From Oscillospiraceae bacterium (lineage in GTDB: Bacteria; Bacillota_A; Clostridia; Oscillospirales; Oscillospiraceae), in assembly GCA_017939025.1 (NCBI GenBank), contig JAGBAI010000042.1, positions 1 to 64,000 on the forward strand: a stretch of 64,000 nucleotides of DNA, read 5' to 3'. The notes beneath the pieces are model-generated. The model was not told where the DNA came from. It saw nothing but the letters and a program-made list of their open reading frames with translations, and did not search any database. The translations under genes and the position numbers were made by a program. The stretch's first letter is position 1, and each line of letters starts with the position of its first letter. Positions 17,520-26,742 of the stretch are shown one piece after another.

Positions 17520-18788
17520 AACTGTCAATCTTCGGCAGGCCGCCGCCAGCTCCCGCAGGGTCGAGCAGGAGATCATGGGTACGATGGAGGCCATGGTCTG
17601 AATGCTTTTGACATATTTCCACTTATTCTCCGGAATGGGGTTCAGGAAAATCACCCGCCCGGACAGCCGCTTGGCTTCCTGCAGCGCCTTCAGCGCCCTC
17701 GGCTGGTCGATGGTCTTGGTATCGGACAGAATCAGCAGTGTCGCAGAAGCGCTGAGCACTGCCGGCTGTTTTATGCACAGCCGTTCCAATGCCGTTCCCA
17801 GATCCGTGCCCTTGCCGTAGATGCACGAATCCCGGACGAAGCTGCGGAACAGATCCATATTCTGCAGCTTAAAGGCATCCGCCTCAGTCATGGTCTCGGA
17901 AAACAGGAACACCCGGGAATTATCCGACACCTGATTCAAACTCTGGATAAACCGCAGGGCAAACTCCGAAAACTGCACCATGGAGCCGGAAACATCGCAC
18001 AACAGCACCAGGTGCTTTCTGTGGGCCCGTTTTTTCCGGTATTTCAGCCGGTAAAAGCTGCCGCCAGTTTCCAGGCCCTTGCGGATGGTGCGGCGAAAAT
18101 CCAGCTTGCCGCTGTGTCCGCCTCTCCTGCGCTTGGCAGACAATTCCCCATTGATCTGCCGGGCAACGGACTGGATGATCTCTATGGCCTTGGGGATCTC
18201 CGTGTCCTTAAAATCGGAAATATCCCGGTAGAGGATACCGATTTCCGGATCCTGCTCCTGGCCGCCCATACCGGCATTTTCCATAAGCATCTGCTGCTCC
18301 AGAATAGCCCGGGTAAAGACGGAATGGATAAATTCGCTGTAGAGCTTGGGGTTCCGCTCGGCAGTACCCCGGTACTTGTCCATGAAATTCCGCAGGCGCT
18401 GCCGGGCTTCTTCCGGCATGGCGGCGTAGGTCTCCCGCTGGCTGTCATCTAAGTCCATAGGCTTGCCGTTTAATTGCAGCTCCTCCTCCGCTTCCCGGCG
18501 GTGCTGCTGCAATTCCTTTTCCCGCTCCATCTGCTCTTTGGCCTGCTGCCGCATTTTTTCTTCGGAAATGAAGAAACCGTCAAACACCCGGTCGAAGGTG
18601 ATCTGCTCTTCCCTGCTCTTGGCATAGACTGTCCGAAGGGCCGTTTTCACCCGTTCCCGGTCGTCCAGTCCCAGCGCAATCAGCAGGCGGCTGGCATCCT
18701 CCGTCTCCTTGGGACTCACCGCCAGACCCTGCAACCGAAGCATCCGGGAAAAGGCGGATAGCTTTTCCAGATATACGTCAGGCTCCAT
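17514..18788 (-). CDS. VWA domain protein, CoxE type
   Basis: A 424-residue protein. The N-terminal half is charged and helical with a long Glu/Gln/Lys-rich coiled stretch (about 90-150). The C-terminal half is a von Willebrand A domain with the metal-site motif DVSGSM (Asp265, Ser267, Ser269) and later GKGTDLGTAL and LILSDTKT. Such proteins work with MoxR AAA ATPases as chaperones that mature or insert cofactors in partner enzymes; the partner is unknown. ATG 18788 has GGGGGG 7 bases upstream and overlaps the end of the moxR-like gene by 11 bases. The stop codon falls within an inverted repeat. Confidence 0.88.
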   Translation of the reverse strand: MEPDVYLEKLSAFSRMLRLQGLAVSPKETEDASRLLIALGLDDRERVKTALRTVYAKSREEQITFDRVFDGFFISEEKMRQQAKEQMEREKELQQHRREAEEELQLNGKPMDLDDSQRETYAAMPEEARQRLRNFMDKYRGTAERNPKLYSEFIHSVFTRAILEQQMLMENAGMGGQEQDPEIGILYRDISDFKDTEIPKAIEIIQSVARQINGELSAKRRRGGHSGKLDFRRTIRKGLETGGSFYRLKYRKKRAHRKHLVLLCDVSGSMVQFSEFALRFIQSLNQVSDNSRVFLFSETMTEADAFKLQNMDLFRSFVRDSCIYGKGTDLGTALERLCIKQPAVLSASATLLILSDTKTIDQPRALKALQEAKRLSGRVIFLNPIPENKWKYVKSIQTMASIVPMISCSTLRELAAACRRLTVN

Positions 18789-19695
18789 GGTGGTGCCCCC
18801 CATGATGGTGGTGGTGATGGCCGCAGTCACCGCCGCACTGGCAGTCTCCTTCCTCACCGTCTAAATCCATGGCGCTGATATCCTCATTGTTTTTCAGCAC
18901 GAAGCCTGCCGTCTGCCGCAGGGCATCGGGAGTCAGCTCCCGGATCCCCAGAGCATCCAGCGCCGCTGCCCAGTCCAGGGTCTCGGCAATGGAGGGCTTC
19001 TTGAGGATCACATCATTGGCCCGCAGCTTCTGGACTGCCAAAGCCACCTGGGCGCACAGCCGGTCATCCACATGGGGAAGCTTCGCCCGCAAGATCGCCA
19101 GTTCTTTCTGCATATCGGGATATTCAATATACAGATATGCACAGCGCCGCCGCAGAGCTTCACTTAAGGGCCGGGCCCGGTTGGAGGTCAGCACCACGAA
19201 GGGGATGGATTTTGCTTTGATGGTACCCACCTCGGGAATGGAAACCTGCATTTCCGACAGCAGTTCCAGCAGGAATGCTTCAAATTCTTCGTCCGCCTTG
19301 TCAATTTCATCGATCAGCAGCACCACCGGCTTTTCTGACCGGATGGACTGGAGCAGCGGCCGCTCCAGCAGATAGTCGTCGCTGAACAGGCTGCGGGTCA
19401 GGGCATCCTTGTCTGTTTCATTCATGTTCACCTGAATGCTCAGCAGCTGCTTCTGGTAGTTCCACTCGTACAGGGCCTTGCTTTCGTCCAGACCTTCATA
19501 GCATTGCAGCCGCACCAGATCCCGATCCAGAGCAGAGGCCATGACTTTGGCGATTTCGGTTTTGCCAACACCGGCAGCGCCTTCAATCAGCAGAGGCCGT
19601 CCCAGCTGTAAGGCAACGTACAAAACCGTTGCCAGCGTTTCATCATAAATATAATGGGCTTCATCCATTTTCTGTTTCAGTTCTTCAAATGTCAT
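18778..19695 (-). CDS. MoxR family AAA ATPase with His-rich tail
   Basis: A 305-residue AAA+ ATPase: Walker A GAAGVGKT (39-46), Walker B VLLIDEID (125-132), sensor-1 LTSN (169-172) and the arginine-rich ALRRRC (180-185). It should remodel or load a client protein together with the overlapping VWA partner. Unusually, the C terminus ends in a metal-ligand tail with Cys285, Cys287, Cys291, six consecutive histidines (293-298) and three more (301-303). Such tails bind Ni, Zn or Cu in some metallochaperones; here the role is inference. A -10 TATAAT with an upstream TG lies about 30 bases before the start. Confidence 0.9.
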   Translation of the reverse strand: MTFEELKQKMDEAHYIYDETLATVLYVALQLGRPLLIEGAAGVGKTEIAKVMASALDRDLVRLQCYEGLDESKALYEWNYQKQLLSIQVNMNETDKDALTRSLFSDDYLLERPLLQSIRSEKPVVLLIDEIDKADEEFEAFLLELLSEMQVSIPEVGTIKAKSIPFVVLTSNRARPLSEALRRRCAYLYIEYPDMQKELAILRAKLPHVDDRLCAQVALAVQKLRANDVILKKPSIAETLDWAAALDALGIRELTPDALRQTAGFVLKNNEDISAMDLDGEEGDCQCGGDCGHHHHHHGGHHHGA

Positions 19696-19774
19696 ATTAC
19701 CGCCCTCCTTTTCGATACGATTATATCATATCGCGGCACAAATTGGAAGTAACAAAGTCACAGTACATCCCCCC

Positions 19775-19803
19775 TTGCCAGCGTCATACTTTTGCGCTAT
19801 ACT
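19775..19803 (+). promoter_or_regulatory. promoter of the HD-domain gene
   Basis: TTGCCA (19775-19780), 17-base spacer, TATACT (19798-19803), about 20 bases before ATG 19825. Confidence 0.72.
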
Positions 19804-19824
19804 GAAAAGAAAAAGGAGTATCCT

Positions 19825-20418
19825 ATGGACAAAGAACGTTTTACGCAGCAGCTTTCCTTCATTCTGGAAGCGGACAAAGAAAAAAATATCCTCCGCCAGA
19901 CCCATCTGACCGGCCACGGACGGAGGGAAAATGACGCAGAACACGCCTGGCACATGGCCATAATGATCTATCTGCTGAAGGAGTATGCCAACGAACCGAT
20001 TGACCTTGCCAAAACCATGATGATGGCCCTGATCCACGACATTGTGGAGATCGATGCCGGCGACACCTACGCCTATGATGACAAGGGTCTGGAAAGTCAG
20101 AAGGCGCGGGAGGAAAAGGCCGCCGACCGGATCTTTGGGCTGCTGCCGGAAGATCAGAGAGCAGAACTGCGGGCCCTGTTTGAGGAATTTGAAGCCTACG
20201 AAACCCCCGAGGCCAAATTCGCCCGGGCTATGGACAACTTTCAGCCTCTTTTGCTGAACACTTCCAACGACGGCGGTGACTGGAAGGAACACAATGTCAC
20301 CCGCAGCAAAATCATGTCCCGCCACAGCAAGACCGCCCTGGGTTCCAAGGTGATCGGGGAATATTCCAGGGAAATCATCGATGAACACGTCAGAAAAGGG
20401 AATTTAAGCGGAGATTAG
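19825..20418 (+). CDS. HD domain phosphohydrolase (YfbR-like)
   Basis: A 197-residue HD-domain hydrolase. NDAEHAWHMA supplies the first histidine, ALIHDIVEID the His-Asp pair, and DNFQPL the last aspartate. E. coli YfbR, a relative by layout, dephosphorylates deoxynucleoside monophosphates; the exact substrate here is not certain. ATG 19825 follows AAAGGAG; the open frame starts earlier at 19792, but that part overlaps the promoter. A strong shared terminator follows, between this gene and the converging ridA. Confidence 0.87.
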   Translation: MDKERFTQQLSFILEADKEKNILRQTHLTGHGRRENDAEHAWHMAIMIYLLKEYANEPIDLAKTMMMALIHDIVEIDAGDTYAYDDKGLESQKAREEKAADRIFGLLPEDQRAELRALFEEFEAYETPEAKFARAMDNFQPLLLNTSNDGGDWKEHNVTRSKIMSRHSKTALGSKVIGEYSREIIDEHVRKGNLSGD

Positions 20419-20442
20419 TGCGCTTCACTCCTAATGCCGAAC

Positions 20443-20477
20443 AAAAAACGCTCCCGCCGCGGCGGGAGCGTTTTTTT
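20443..20477. terminator. bidirectional terminator
   Basis: A perfect 12-bp palindromic stem (ACGCTCCCGCCG with CGGCGGGAGCGT) is flanked by A6 and T7, so it can stop transcription from both sides. Confidence 0.93.
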
Positions 20478-20478
20478 G

Positions 20479-20856
20479 TTACTTACAGGCAATGGCTTCA
20501 ATCTCCACCAGTGCGGCCTTGGGCAGGTCACGGACGGCGAAACAGGCCCGGGCGGGCTTGTTGTCGCAGAAGAACTCTGCGTATACGGCGTTCATAGCCG
20601 CAAAGTCCGCAATGTCAGCCAGCAGAACGGTGGTCTTGACCACATCGTTCAGGGTATAACCGGCAGCTTCCAGAATGTTCTTGACATTGGTCAGAGACTG
20701 CCGGGTCTGGGTGGTGATGTCCTCACCTGCGAAATTGCCGGTGGCAGGATCCACGGGGATCTGGCCGGAAACAAACAGCATGTTGCCAGCCTGAACAGCC
20801 TGAGAGTAGGGGCCGATAGCGGCAGGGGCATTGGGGGTGTAGATGGGGGTATTCAT
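20479..20856 (-). CDS. ridA: RidA family enamine/imine deaminase
   Basis: A 125-residue RidA protein. It has the usual N-terminal [15 protein letters not shown], the [12 protein letters not shown] block, and the C-terminal [22 protein letters not shown] containing the arginine that holds the substrate carboxylate. RidA hydrolyses reactive enamines and imines released by PLP enzymes, protecting other enzymes. AAGGAG precedes ATG 20856. A second, more divergent family member lies at 57365-57814. Confidence 0.93.
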   Translation of the reverse strand: MNTPIYTPNAPAAIGPYSQAVQAGNMLFVSGQIPVDPATGNFAGEDITTQTRQSLTNVKNILEAAGYTLNDVVKTTVLLADIADFAAMNAVYAEFFCDNKPARACFAVRDLPKAALVEIEAIACK

Positions 20857-20886
20857 ATTGCATTACTCCTTATATAAAAATCTTAC

Positions 20887-20965
20887 CGTAGGGGCCGATG
20901 CCCGCATCGGCCCTGACCATCCTGTCGTAAATTCTCCAGAGGGGACGATTAGGAATCGCTCCCTG
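20887..20965. repeat. palindromic repeat, family C, degenerate copy
   Basis: Starts CGTAGGGGCCGATGCCC and continues with its inverted copy GCATCGGCCCT; the second half (around 20940-20965) is worn (GGGGACGATT...AATCGCTCCC). Better copies lie at 30012-30091 and 31340-31419. Confidence 0.7.
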
Positions 20966-20968
20966 CAC

Positions 20969-22741
20969 TTACTCGGAGACATCCTCAGCAGGAATCGTTT
21001 CCGGGATGGTTTCTTCCGGGGCTGCTTCCTCCGTGATCACCGCTGTTTTCATGGGATTCAGCGCCTCGATTCCGGAGCGTTCCTCATCCTTCAGATACCA
21101 GCCCACATTATTGGGTGCATGGGGATAGCGGAAGGCGATCTGGATTGCGGCGTAGTGGGGCAGAGAGGTTTTCCCGTCCTCAGCCCGGCGCCAGCCCTCA
21201 TCATAGGGCTGTTTTCCCTCAAACTGGGTCCAGCACTCCGGATGCTGAGCCAGGAACCGCTCCTGCTCCTCCACAGGCACCCGGCTCTTGCCGGCATTGA
21301 TCTCCATGGCCACAAAATGGGTCAGAGGCAGATCGTCCAGCGGTTTCAAATCTGTCACATGGGTGTTGCTGATGTTCAGCTTTTCCAGCTGGGTGCAGTT
21401 TTTCAGCGGTTCCACACTTTCGATATACTCGCAGAAGGCAACTTCCAGGAATTTCAGATTTTTGCAGTTTGCGAAGGGCTCCAGGCTCTTGATGGGCGCA
21501 CCGGAGAGGATGCAGTATTCCAGATTCTTCATACCTGCGATAAAGTCACAGCCATCCAGCCATTCATTGTGGCCAAAGTCCACGAACCGTACATCCTCAC
21601 ACCAGTACAGGTCTTCGCAATTGTCATCCACCAGATCATAGGTGCAGCGGATGACCTCCGCATCTGTAAGGCTGCTGCCGCCGCCGAACCAGACCCGCCA
21701 GACCACTTTTGTCCGACCCCGGTAATCGTCCCGGATTTTTGCCAGGACTTCATCAGACAGATGGCAGTTATCCAGCACAAAGCGCTTACAGTTGGTCAGA
21801 AGATCCAGGGCCAGCCGAACTTCTGCCTCATTTTCGTCCCCGATTTTCACATTTGCCAGCTTGATCTCTTCATCCGCAGTGGAGAGGGTCTCACCAAAGA
21901 ACTCAAAGCTGTAGTCAACGACCACACCGGGAACTGCCTGCATCAGGTTTCTGACATTTTCCCTGGACAATCCGCTGCCGTTTAAGTTCACATAGTTCAG
22001 ATTGGGCAGCAGTGCCAGCTGGGGTGCCACTGTCTCCACATCGCTGTCCGTCAATGCAGAAAGATCCAGTTCCGTAGTGTCAGTATCATACTCTGTACCG
22101 AAGATTTCTGCCGTGCAGGTCAGATCCAGCTCCGGGAAGGCAGCCTTCAGTTCCTCCAGCTGCTCCATGGTCAGCTCCGGAGTCCGCAGCTTCAGCTGCG
22201 TCAGCTGCCGCAGATAGGTCAGATTCCGGATCAGCGTGTCGAAGGTATATTCTCCGGGTTTCAGTTCCAGATGCTGCACGTCAGGTGCTACCCGGATGCC
22301 CTCCAGATCCACTTCGTACAGCACTTCCCATTCCGGTTTTTGCTGTGCCAGATCTTCCAGCAGCCGGTAATCCATCATATAATCACCGGAGGTTGCGTCC
22401 AGGGTCTTGAGCTTGGGGAAATAAGTCAGCAAAAGATCCACATCATCCTGGGTCAGATGATTCACATGGATATTCTGAATATCGCTGGGCATTCTGCCTC
22501 CCGCAAAGGGCACATTCCAGCGGATTTCACTGTCCGGCAGTGCTTCCTGCAGGGCATGGTAGTATTCAAAGGTAATATCTGTCCGGTCCAGCAGATCGAT
22601 CTGGGCAGCGTTCAGAGGATAGGCGTCCCCCTCAATAAACACATGGTTGTCCCGGTACCAGACAAAGCCCAGCATGCCTCCAATTCCCAGAACAAGCACG
22701 ATCACAATGACCACCAGGACGGTCACAACTTTCTTTTTCAC
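20969..22741 (-). CDS. membrane-anchored leucine-rich repeat protein
   Basis: A 590-residue protein with one N-terminal membrane segment (about residues 4-27, VVTVLVVIVIVLVLGIGGMLGFVWY) and a large outside domain. Leucine-rich repeat-like units are clear from about 400 on (LEYCILSGAPIKSLEPFANCKNL, LKFLEVAFCEYIESVEPLKNC, LEKLNISNTHVTDLKPLDDLPL), with less regular units before. The end is acidic and Thr/Pro/Glu-rich. I chose GTG 22741 because GGAGG lies 8 bases upstream; the frame extends to a TTG at 22756 that overlaps that site. Function unknown; a surface binding or sensing role is inference. Confidence 0.8.
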   Translation of the reverse strand: MKKKVVTVLVVIVIVLVLGIGGMLGFVWYRDNHVFIEGDAYPLNAAQIDLLDRTDITFEYYHALQEALPDSEIRWNVPFAGGRMPSDIQNIHVNHLTQDDVDLLLTYFPKLKTLDATSGDYMMDYRLLEDLAQQKPEWEVLYEVDLEGIRVAPDVQHLELKPGEYTFDTLIRNLTYLRQLTQLKLRTPELTMEQLEELKAAFPELDLTCTAEIFGTEYDTDTTELDLSALTDSDVETVAPQLALLPNLNYVNLNGSGLSRENVRNLMQAVPGVVVDYSFEFFGETLSTADEEIKLANVKIGDENEAEVRLALDLLTNCKRFVLDNCHLSDEVLAKIRDDYRGRTKVVWRVWFGGGSSLTDAEVIRCTYDLVDDNCEDLYWCEDVRFVDFGHNEWLDGCDFIAGMKNLEYCILSGAPIKSLEPFANCKNLKFLEVAFCEYIESVEPLKNCTQLEKLNISNTHVTDLKPLDDLPLTHFVAMEINAGKSRVPVEEQERFLAQHPECWTQFEGKQPYDEGWRRAEDGKTSLPHYAAIQIAFRYPHAPNNVGWYLKDEERSGIEALNPMKTAVITEEAAPEETIPETIPAEDVSE

Positions 22742-22794
22742 GGCATTGACCTCCAAAAAGGTTTCATTTGTTTGATCATAGCATATTTTTTGCC

Positions 22795-23925
22795 TTATTT
22801 CAATATCTCCGCCGGAATCTCGGCCGCCATCCGCTCATAGCCTGCCTTACTGGGATGCAGATGGTCACCGGAATCGTATTCGGGTTTGAAATAGTTGGGT
22901 CTCTCCGGATCCTCCAGCGCCTTGTCAAAATCAATGTATCCGTCGATCAGATCGGTGGTACGGATGAATTCATTATAAGCATGGCGCATTTCCTGCCGGA
23001 AGGGGGCATCGGTACGCCAGCCGCCCATAGGCAGCAGGGTACCCACATAGACCTTATAGCCAAAGGCTCTTGCCTGGGCAATGTAGGATTTCAGGCCCCC
23101 AATCAGTTCCTCCACTGTAGGCAGGTCACTCATGGGGCGGAACACATTGACGCTTTCCCCTACCGGGTGGATGATGTCATTGATGCCCTGCTGGATGATA
23201 ACGGTATCGGCACCGTCGGTAGGCACCTCATGGCCGAACCGGTTCTCGCCGGAGAGGCCGTAGGATTCATAGGTCAGACAGTCATACTGCCGCAAAATCC
23301 GGGTACCGGAGGCAGCCCGGCGGATGACGGCGGTCTTTTTATACCCTTCCAGATAGCAGCGCATCGCCAGACAGTCAGGCCAATCCTGGGCGGTAATGGA
23401 ATCGCCGTAACAAACGACGGTGCGGTTTTCTCCATCCGTCAGCACGGACACATTGCTTAAAAAATAAAACAGGTGGGTTTTCCGGGAGTTCACGATGTCG
23501 ATGTTGGCGTTCTCTGTCACATCTCCGTTGGCGTACACACCTTCGGACAGTGGGCCCTGGGTATAGACCACGCTGCGCATCAGTGTATAATCCTCCAGAT
23601 AGAAGCTGACCTGAATGATCTCACCGGCATTGAGGTGGATCTTCAACGGGTCGGACTCCATCCGTTCCCCTGCACCAATGATGACAGACCGCTCACCCTC
23701 AAAATATACCCGGTAAAAGACACCTCCGTAAAATACGGAAACCTTATTCAGCGTAATGGATTCGGTGCCGCAGTAATTATCAAAGGTCAGCCGCAGGGCG
23801 CTGCCGCTGAAGGGAATATGGATGGGATAACGGATGGTGATGTTTTTTGCATACCGCTCGGGCCGGTTCTCCGCCACGGATACCGCATTGCCCCAGACGC
23901 TGACCCAGTGGTTATTGTGTTCCAT
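22795..23925 (-). CDS. SGNH/GDSL-family hydrolase
   Basis: A 376-residue esterase-like protein. The N-terminal 150 residues look like a beta-sandwich binding domain (ITIRYPIHIPFSGSALRLTF), and the C-terminal part carries the SGNH blocks: CYGDSITA with the nucleophilic serine, QQGINDI, and DHLHPS with the catalytic Asp/His. No signal peptide is seen. Relatives remove acyl groups from sugars or lipids; the substrate is unknown. ATG 23925 follows AGGAG at 8 bases. An in-frame extension to 24009 reads into a family A repeat and is rejected. Confidence 0.87.
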   Translation of the reverse strand: MEHNNHWVSVWGNAVSVAENRPERYAKNITIRYPIHIPFSGSALRLTFDNYCGTESITLNKVSVFYGGVFYRVYFEGERSVIIGAGERMESDPLKIHLNAGEIIQVSFYLEDYTLMRSVVYTQGPLSEGVYANGDVTENANIDIVNSRKTHLFYFLSNVSVLTDGENRTVVCYGDSITAQDWPDCLAMRCYLEGYKKTAVIRRAASGTRILRQYDCLTYESYGLSGENRFGHEVPTDGADTVIIQQGINDIIHPVGESVNVFRPMSDLPTVEELIGGLKSYIAQARAFGYKVYVGTLLPMGGWRTDAPFRQEMRHAYNEFIRTTDLIDGYIDFDKALEDPERPNYFKPEYDSGDHLHPSKAGYERMAAEIPAEILK

Positions 23926-23957
23926 AGTATTTTCTCCTGTTTCCCAATCAAAATCAT

Positions 23958-24061
23958 TGTAGGGCGGAGGCACGCCTCCGCCGGGCACTGCCGCAATTGA
24001 GGGGTTCATGCAACCGCTCAGGCACTGGTGCTGCCCGGCGGGGTCATGACCCCGCCCTACA
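23958..24061. repeat. palindromic repeat, family A, full copy
   Basis: TGTAGGGCGG...CCGCCCTACA ends with inner palindromes like the copies at 1988 and 10002. One base change (CACG for CATG) is seen in the left palindrome. It separates the SGNH gene from the DegV gene. Confidence 0.9.
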
Positions 24062-24073
24062 TGTTACGATCCA

Positions 24074-24916
24074 TCATTCTGCAATATACACGAAACCGCA
24101 GGCATTGGGGCCCACATGGCTGCCAATACCGGCACCCACCTGGATGATCCGTTCCTCCGGCACTTCAATGCCCATGGCACGGAACTTCTCCGCCAGCGCC
24201 TGTCCGATGGTACGGTCAGCGGTGTACATGACATAGAAGTTATGCTCGGCACTGGGTTTCTGCTGCTCCACCTTTTTACACAGGAAATCCATACCCTTGC
24301 GCATGCCGATGGCCTTGGCAGGCACCTCAATGGTACCATCCTCTGCCACCCGGATGATGGGCTTCACCTGGGCCATGGTGCCAAGCTTATAAACCGTCTG
24401 GCTGATGCGGCCGCCCCGGTACAGGTATTCCAGGGTATCCATGCAGGCGTACAGAACGATCTTGCCCTGAATGGCCTTCAGCGCTTCCATAATTTCCTTC
24501 GCGGACTTCCCTTCATCTCTCAGACGGGCAGCATACTCCAGCTGCAGCCGCTGACCGCCGGTGGCATTCAGGCTGTCCAGCACGAAGCAATTTTCGCTGT
24601 CTGCGTCGTCCCGGATCATGCAGGCACTCTGGTAGGTGCCGCTGATGCCGGAGGAAATGGTAATGTACAGGGCTTCTTCCCCTGCTGCCTTGGCCTCTGC
24701 AAACAGGTCCATCAGAATCTGAGGAGAGGGCTGGCTGGTCTTGGGGGAAGCACCGGTTTCGGCAAGGAGCTGAAAGAACTGATCCTTGCTCAGGTTCACA
24801 TTCTCCTCATACTCCTGCTCCGCCAGCATGACCTTGATGGGAATGCAGGTAATATTCAGCTTTTCCAGCTCAAAGGGTTCAAAATCCGCGGCAGAATCCG
24901 TGATCAGTCTCACCAT
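24074..24916 (-). CDS. DegV family fatty-acid-binding protein
   Basis: A 280-residue DegV protein: N-terminal ITDSAADF, the central SSGISGTYQSA loop whose Ser/Thr contact the fatty acid carboxylate, and EYLYRGGRISQ. FakB-type members deliver fatty acids to the FakA kinase for phospholipid synthesis; the pairing with an acyltransferase gene 12 bases upstream fits lipid metabolism. AGGAGG precedes ATG 24916. FakA itself is not in the window. Confidence 0.9.
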   Translation of the reverse strand: MVRLITDSAADFEPFELEKLNITCIPIKVMLAEQEYEENVNLSKDQFFQLLAETGASPKTSQPSPQILMDLFAEAKAAGEEALYITISSGISGTYQSACMIRDDADSENCFVLDSLNATGGQRLQLEYAARLRDEGKSAKEIMEALKAIQGKIVLYACMDTLEYLYRGGRISQTVYKLGTMAQVKPIIRVAEDGTIEVPAKAIGMRKGMDFLCKKVEQQKPSAEHNFYVMYTADRTIGQALAEKFRAMGIEVPEERIIQVGAGIGSHVGPNACGFVYIAE

Positions 24917-24928
24917 GGGTCATCCTCC

Positions 24929-25639
24929 TCAAATACATTCGTCGATTTTTTCCTGGATGCGCTGCTTCACCAGCGCAGCCACTTCCGCAGGCTTCATGCC
25001 TGCATATTCCTCATAAGGAATGGGCTTTAAGTAATGGATCTGCACCTTCACCGGTGCACTGCCCTTCTGATCCAGAACCTTGAAGCAATCGATCAGACAG
25101 ATGGGCACGATGGTGCATTTGGATTTTGTTGCACAGCGGAAGCTGCCGCCGTGGAATTCATTCATCCGGTTCCCCAGCTTGCTGCGGGTACCTTCAGGGA
25201 AGATCAGGTAGCTTCTGCCGTTTTTGACCTCCTCGGTGACATTCTGGATCACCGTCAGAGATTGGCGCACATCCTCCCGGTCCATGGGATAGGACTTTGT
25301 GCAAACAGCGATCTGATGGAGGAAGGGGATGTCATACAGTTCCTTCTTCAGCACCGCACCCAGAGGATTGTCACAGGTGGCAGCAATGGCCAGCACATCA
25401 AACATACCCTGGTGGTTGGCATAGAGCATGAAGCCGTTTTCCCTGGGGATATTCTCCAGGCCCGTCACCACCAGATCAATGTTGCCCCCGGTAACAGCCT
25501 TGCGCAGAATAAACTGGATATGCTTCCAGCGGTCGATCTCCGGGTAAGCATCAGGATCTTTGGCATATTTACAAAGCTTGAACCAGGCACCGGGCACCAC
25601 CGGCAGATTCTTCAGCACCATGGTAACGATACGATTCAT
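24929..25639 (-). CDS. 1-acyl-sn-glycerol-3-phosphate acyltransferase (PlsC type)
   Basis: A 236-residue PlsC-family acyltransferase with the catalytic motif NHQGMFD (H-x4-D) and the substrate-binding FPEGTRSK, plus a basic N-terminal amphipathic helix. It adds the second acyl chain in phosphatidic acid synthesis, or a similar acyl transfer, at the membrane. I prefer ATG 25639 with AAGGATGG upstream; ATG 25651 is an alternative. It is cotranscribed with the DegV gene that follows, consistent with fatty acid channelling into phospholipid. Confidence 0.9.
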   Translation of the reverse strand: MNRIVTMVLKNLPVVPGAWFKLCKYAKDPDAYPEIDRWKHIQFILRKAVTGGNIDLVVTGLENIPRENGFMLYANHQGMFDVLAIAATCDNPLGAVLKKELYDIPFLHQIAVCTKSYPMDREDVRQSLTVIQNVTEEVKNGRSYLIFPEGTRSKLGNRMNEFHGGSFRCATKSKCTIVPICLIDCFKVLDQKGSAPVKVQIHYLKPIPYEEYAGMKPAEVAALVKQRIQEKIDECI

Positions 25640-25671
25640 GACAGCAACCATCCTTGCTCATATTTGTTCCT

Positions 25672-25700
25672 ATTCTAGCATAGATGCCCCAAGGATTCAA
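25672..25700 (-). promoter_or_regulatory. promoter of the PlsC-DegV operon
   Basis: TTGAAT (25695-25700, minus strand), 17-base spacer, TAGAAT (25672-25677). Confidence 0.65.
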
Positions 25701-25771
25701 ATACTATTTATGAATAATTTCAAAATTACAGAAGTTTTTCCAGCCAAGCCCTGATTCCATATCTCAACACA

Positions 25772-25800
25772 TTGACTTTTGACAAGAAATCTGCTATACT
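25772..25800 (+). promoter_or_regulatory. promoter of the second DegV gene
   Basis: TTGACT (25772-25777), 17-base spacer, TATACT (25795-25800), about 68 bases before the start codon. Confidence 0.75.
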
Positions 25801-25867
25801 TTTTTAGCATCGGTTTTTCAATAACCGATACACAGATTGGTAAACACCGTACCGAAAGGATTTTTAT

Positions 25868-26728
25868 ATGAGTAAAATCATTCTCTCTGCCGAAACCGGC
25901 TCTGACATCACCCCCGAGCTGGCAGCCCAGCTGGGTGTTGTGTTGATCCCCATGCACGTTTCCATGGGCGACCAGACTCTGGACGACGGTACCTTTCCTC
26001 CCGAAGAGGTTTGCGCATACTATGACCGCACCGGTAAGGTACCCACCACCTCCGGTTCCACTCCCTACGACTTTGAAAAGATCTACGATCCCCTCTTTGC
26101 GAAGCATCCGGACGCCCAGGTGCTGCATCTGGCTTACTCCGCTGTCACCACCTGCTCCTATCACAGCGGCGAGCTGGCTGTCGAAGAGAAGTCCTATAAA
26201 AACAACGTCCGCCTTGTGGATACGCAGCATGTTTCTGTTGGCCAGTGCGCCTGCGTCTGCGCTGTTGCAGCCTGGCTGGAAGCCCATCCCGAGGCAACTC
26301 TGGACGAAGCCGCCGCTGCCGCAGTGGAAATCTGCGCCAATATGGAAATGAGCTTCATCCCCTCCAATCTGGACTATCTCCGGGCTGGCGGCCGGGTCAG
26401 CAATGCCGTGGCATTGGTGGGCAATCTGCTGCACCTGCATCCCTGCATCGACATCATTGACGGCAAGCTGATCGCCGGCAAGAAGTACCGGGGACACATG
26501 GAAAAGGTAGTTCCCGCCCTGATGCGGGACTTCACTCAGAAGCATGACCCCAGCAAAGACCAGGTCTACTTCATCCACTCCCCTTACCTCAGCGAGGGTG
26601 TGAAGCAGGCTGCGGAAAATACTGCAAAGGAGCTGGGCTTTGCCAACTTCACCTGGGTCAAAACCGGCTGCGTCATCACCTGCCACGGCGGCCCCGGTGC
26701 CTTCGGCATTGTGGCAAGCCGCAAATAA
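25868..26728 (+). CDS. DegV family protein, second copy
   Basis: A 286-residue DegV-fold protein with SAETGSDITPELAAQ at the N terminus, TTSGSTPYDF, and DYLRAGGRVSNAVALVG. Where the first copy has SSGISGTYQSA, this one reads AYSAVTTCSYHSG, so the ligand-binding loop is changed and a different fatty acid is likely. It is monocistronic under its own promoter and diverges from the PlsC-DegV operon. AAAGGA lies upstream of ATG 25868. Confidence 0.88.
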   Translation: MSKIILSAETGSDITPELAAQLGVVLIPMHVSMGDQTLDDGTFPPEEVCAYYDRTGKVPTTSGSTPYDFEKIYDPLFAKHPDAQVLHLAYSAVTTCSYHSGELAVEEKSYKNNVRLVDTQHVSVGQCACVCAVAAWLEAHPEATLDEAAAAAVEICANMEMSFIPSNLDYLRAGGRVSNAVALVGNLLHLHPCIDIIDGKLIAGKKYRGHMEKVVPALMRDFTQKHDPSKDQVYFIHSPYLSEGVKQAAENTAKELGFANFTWVKTGCVITCHGGPGAFGIVASRK

Positions 26729-26742
26729 TCCAATAAACGCAT

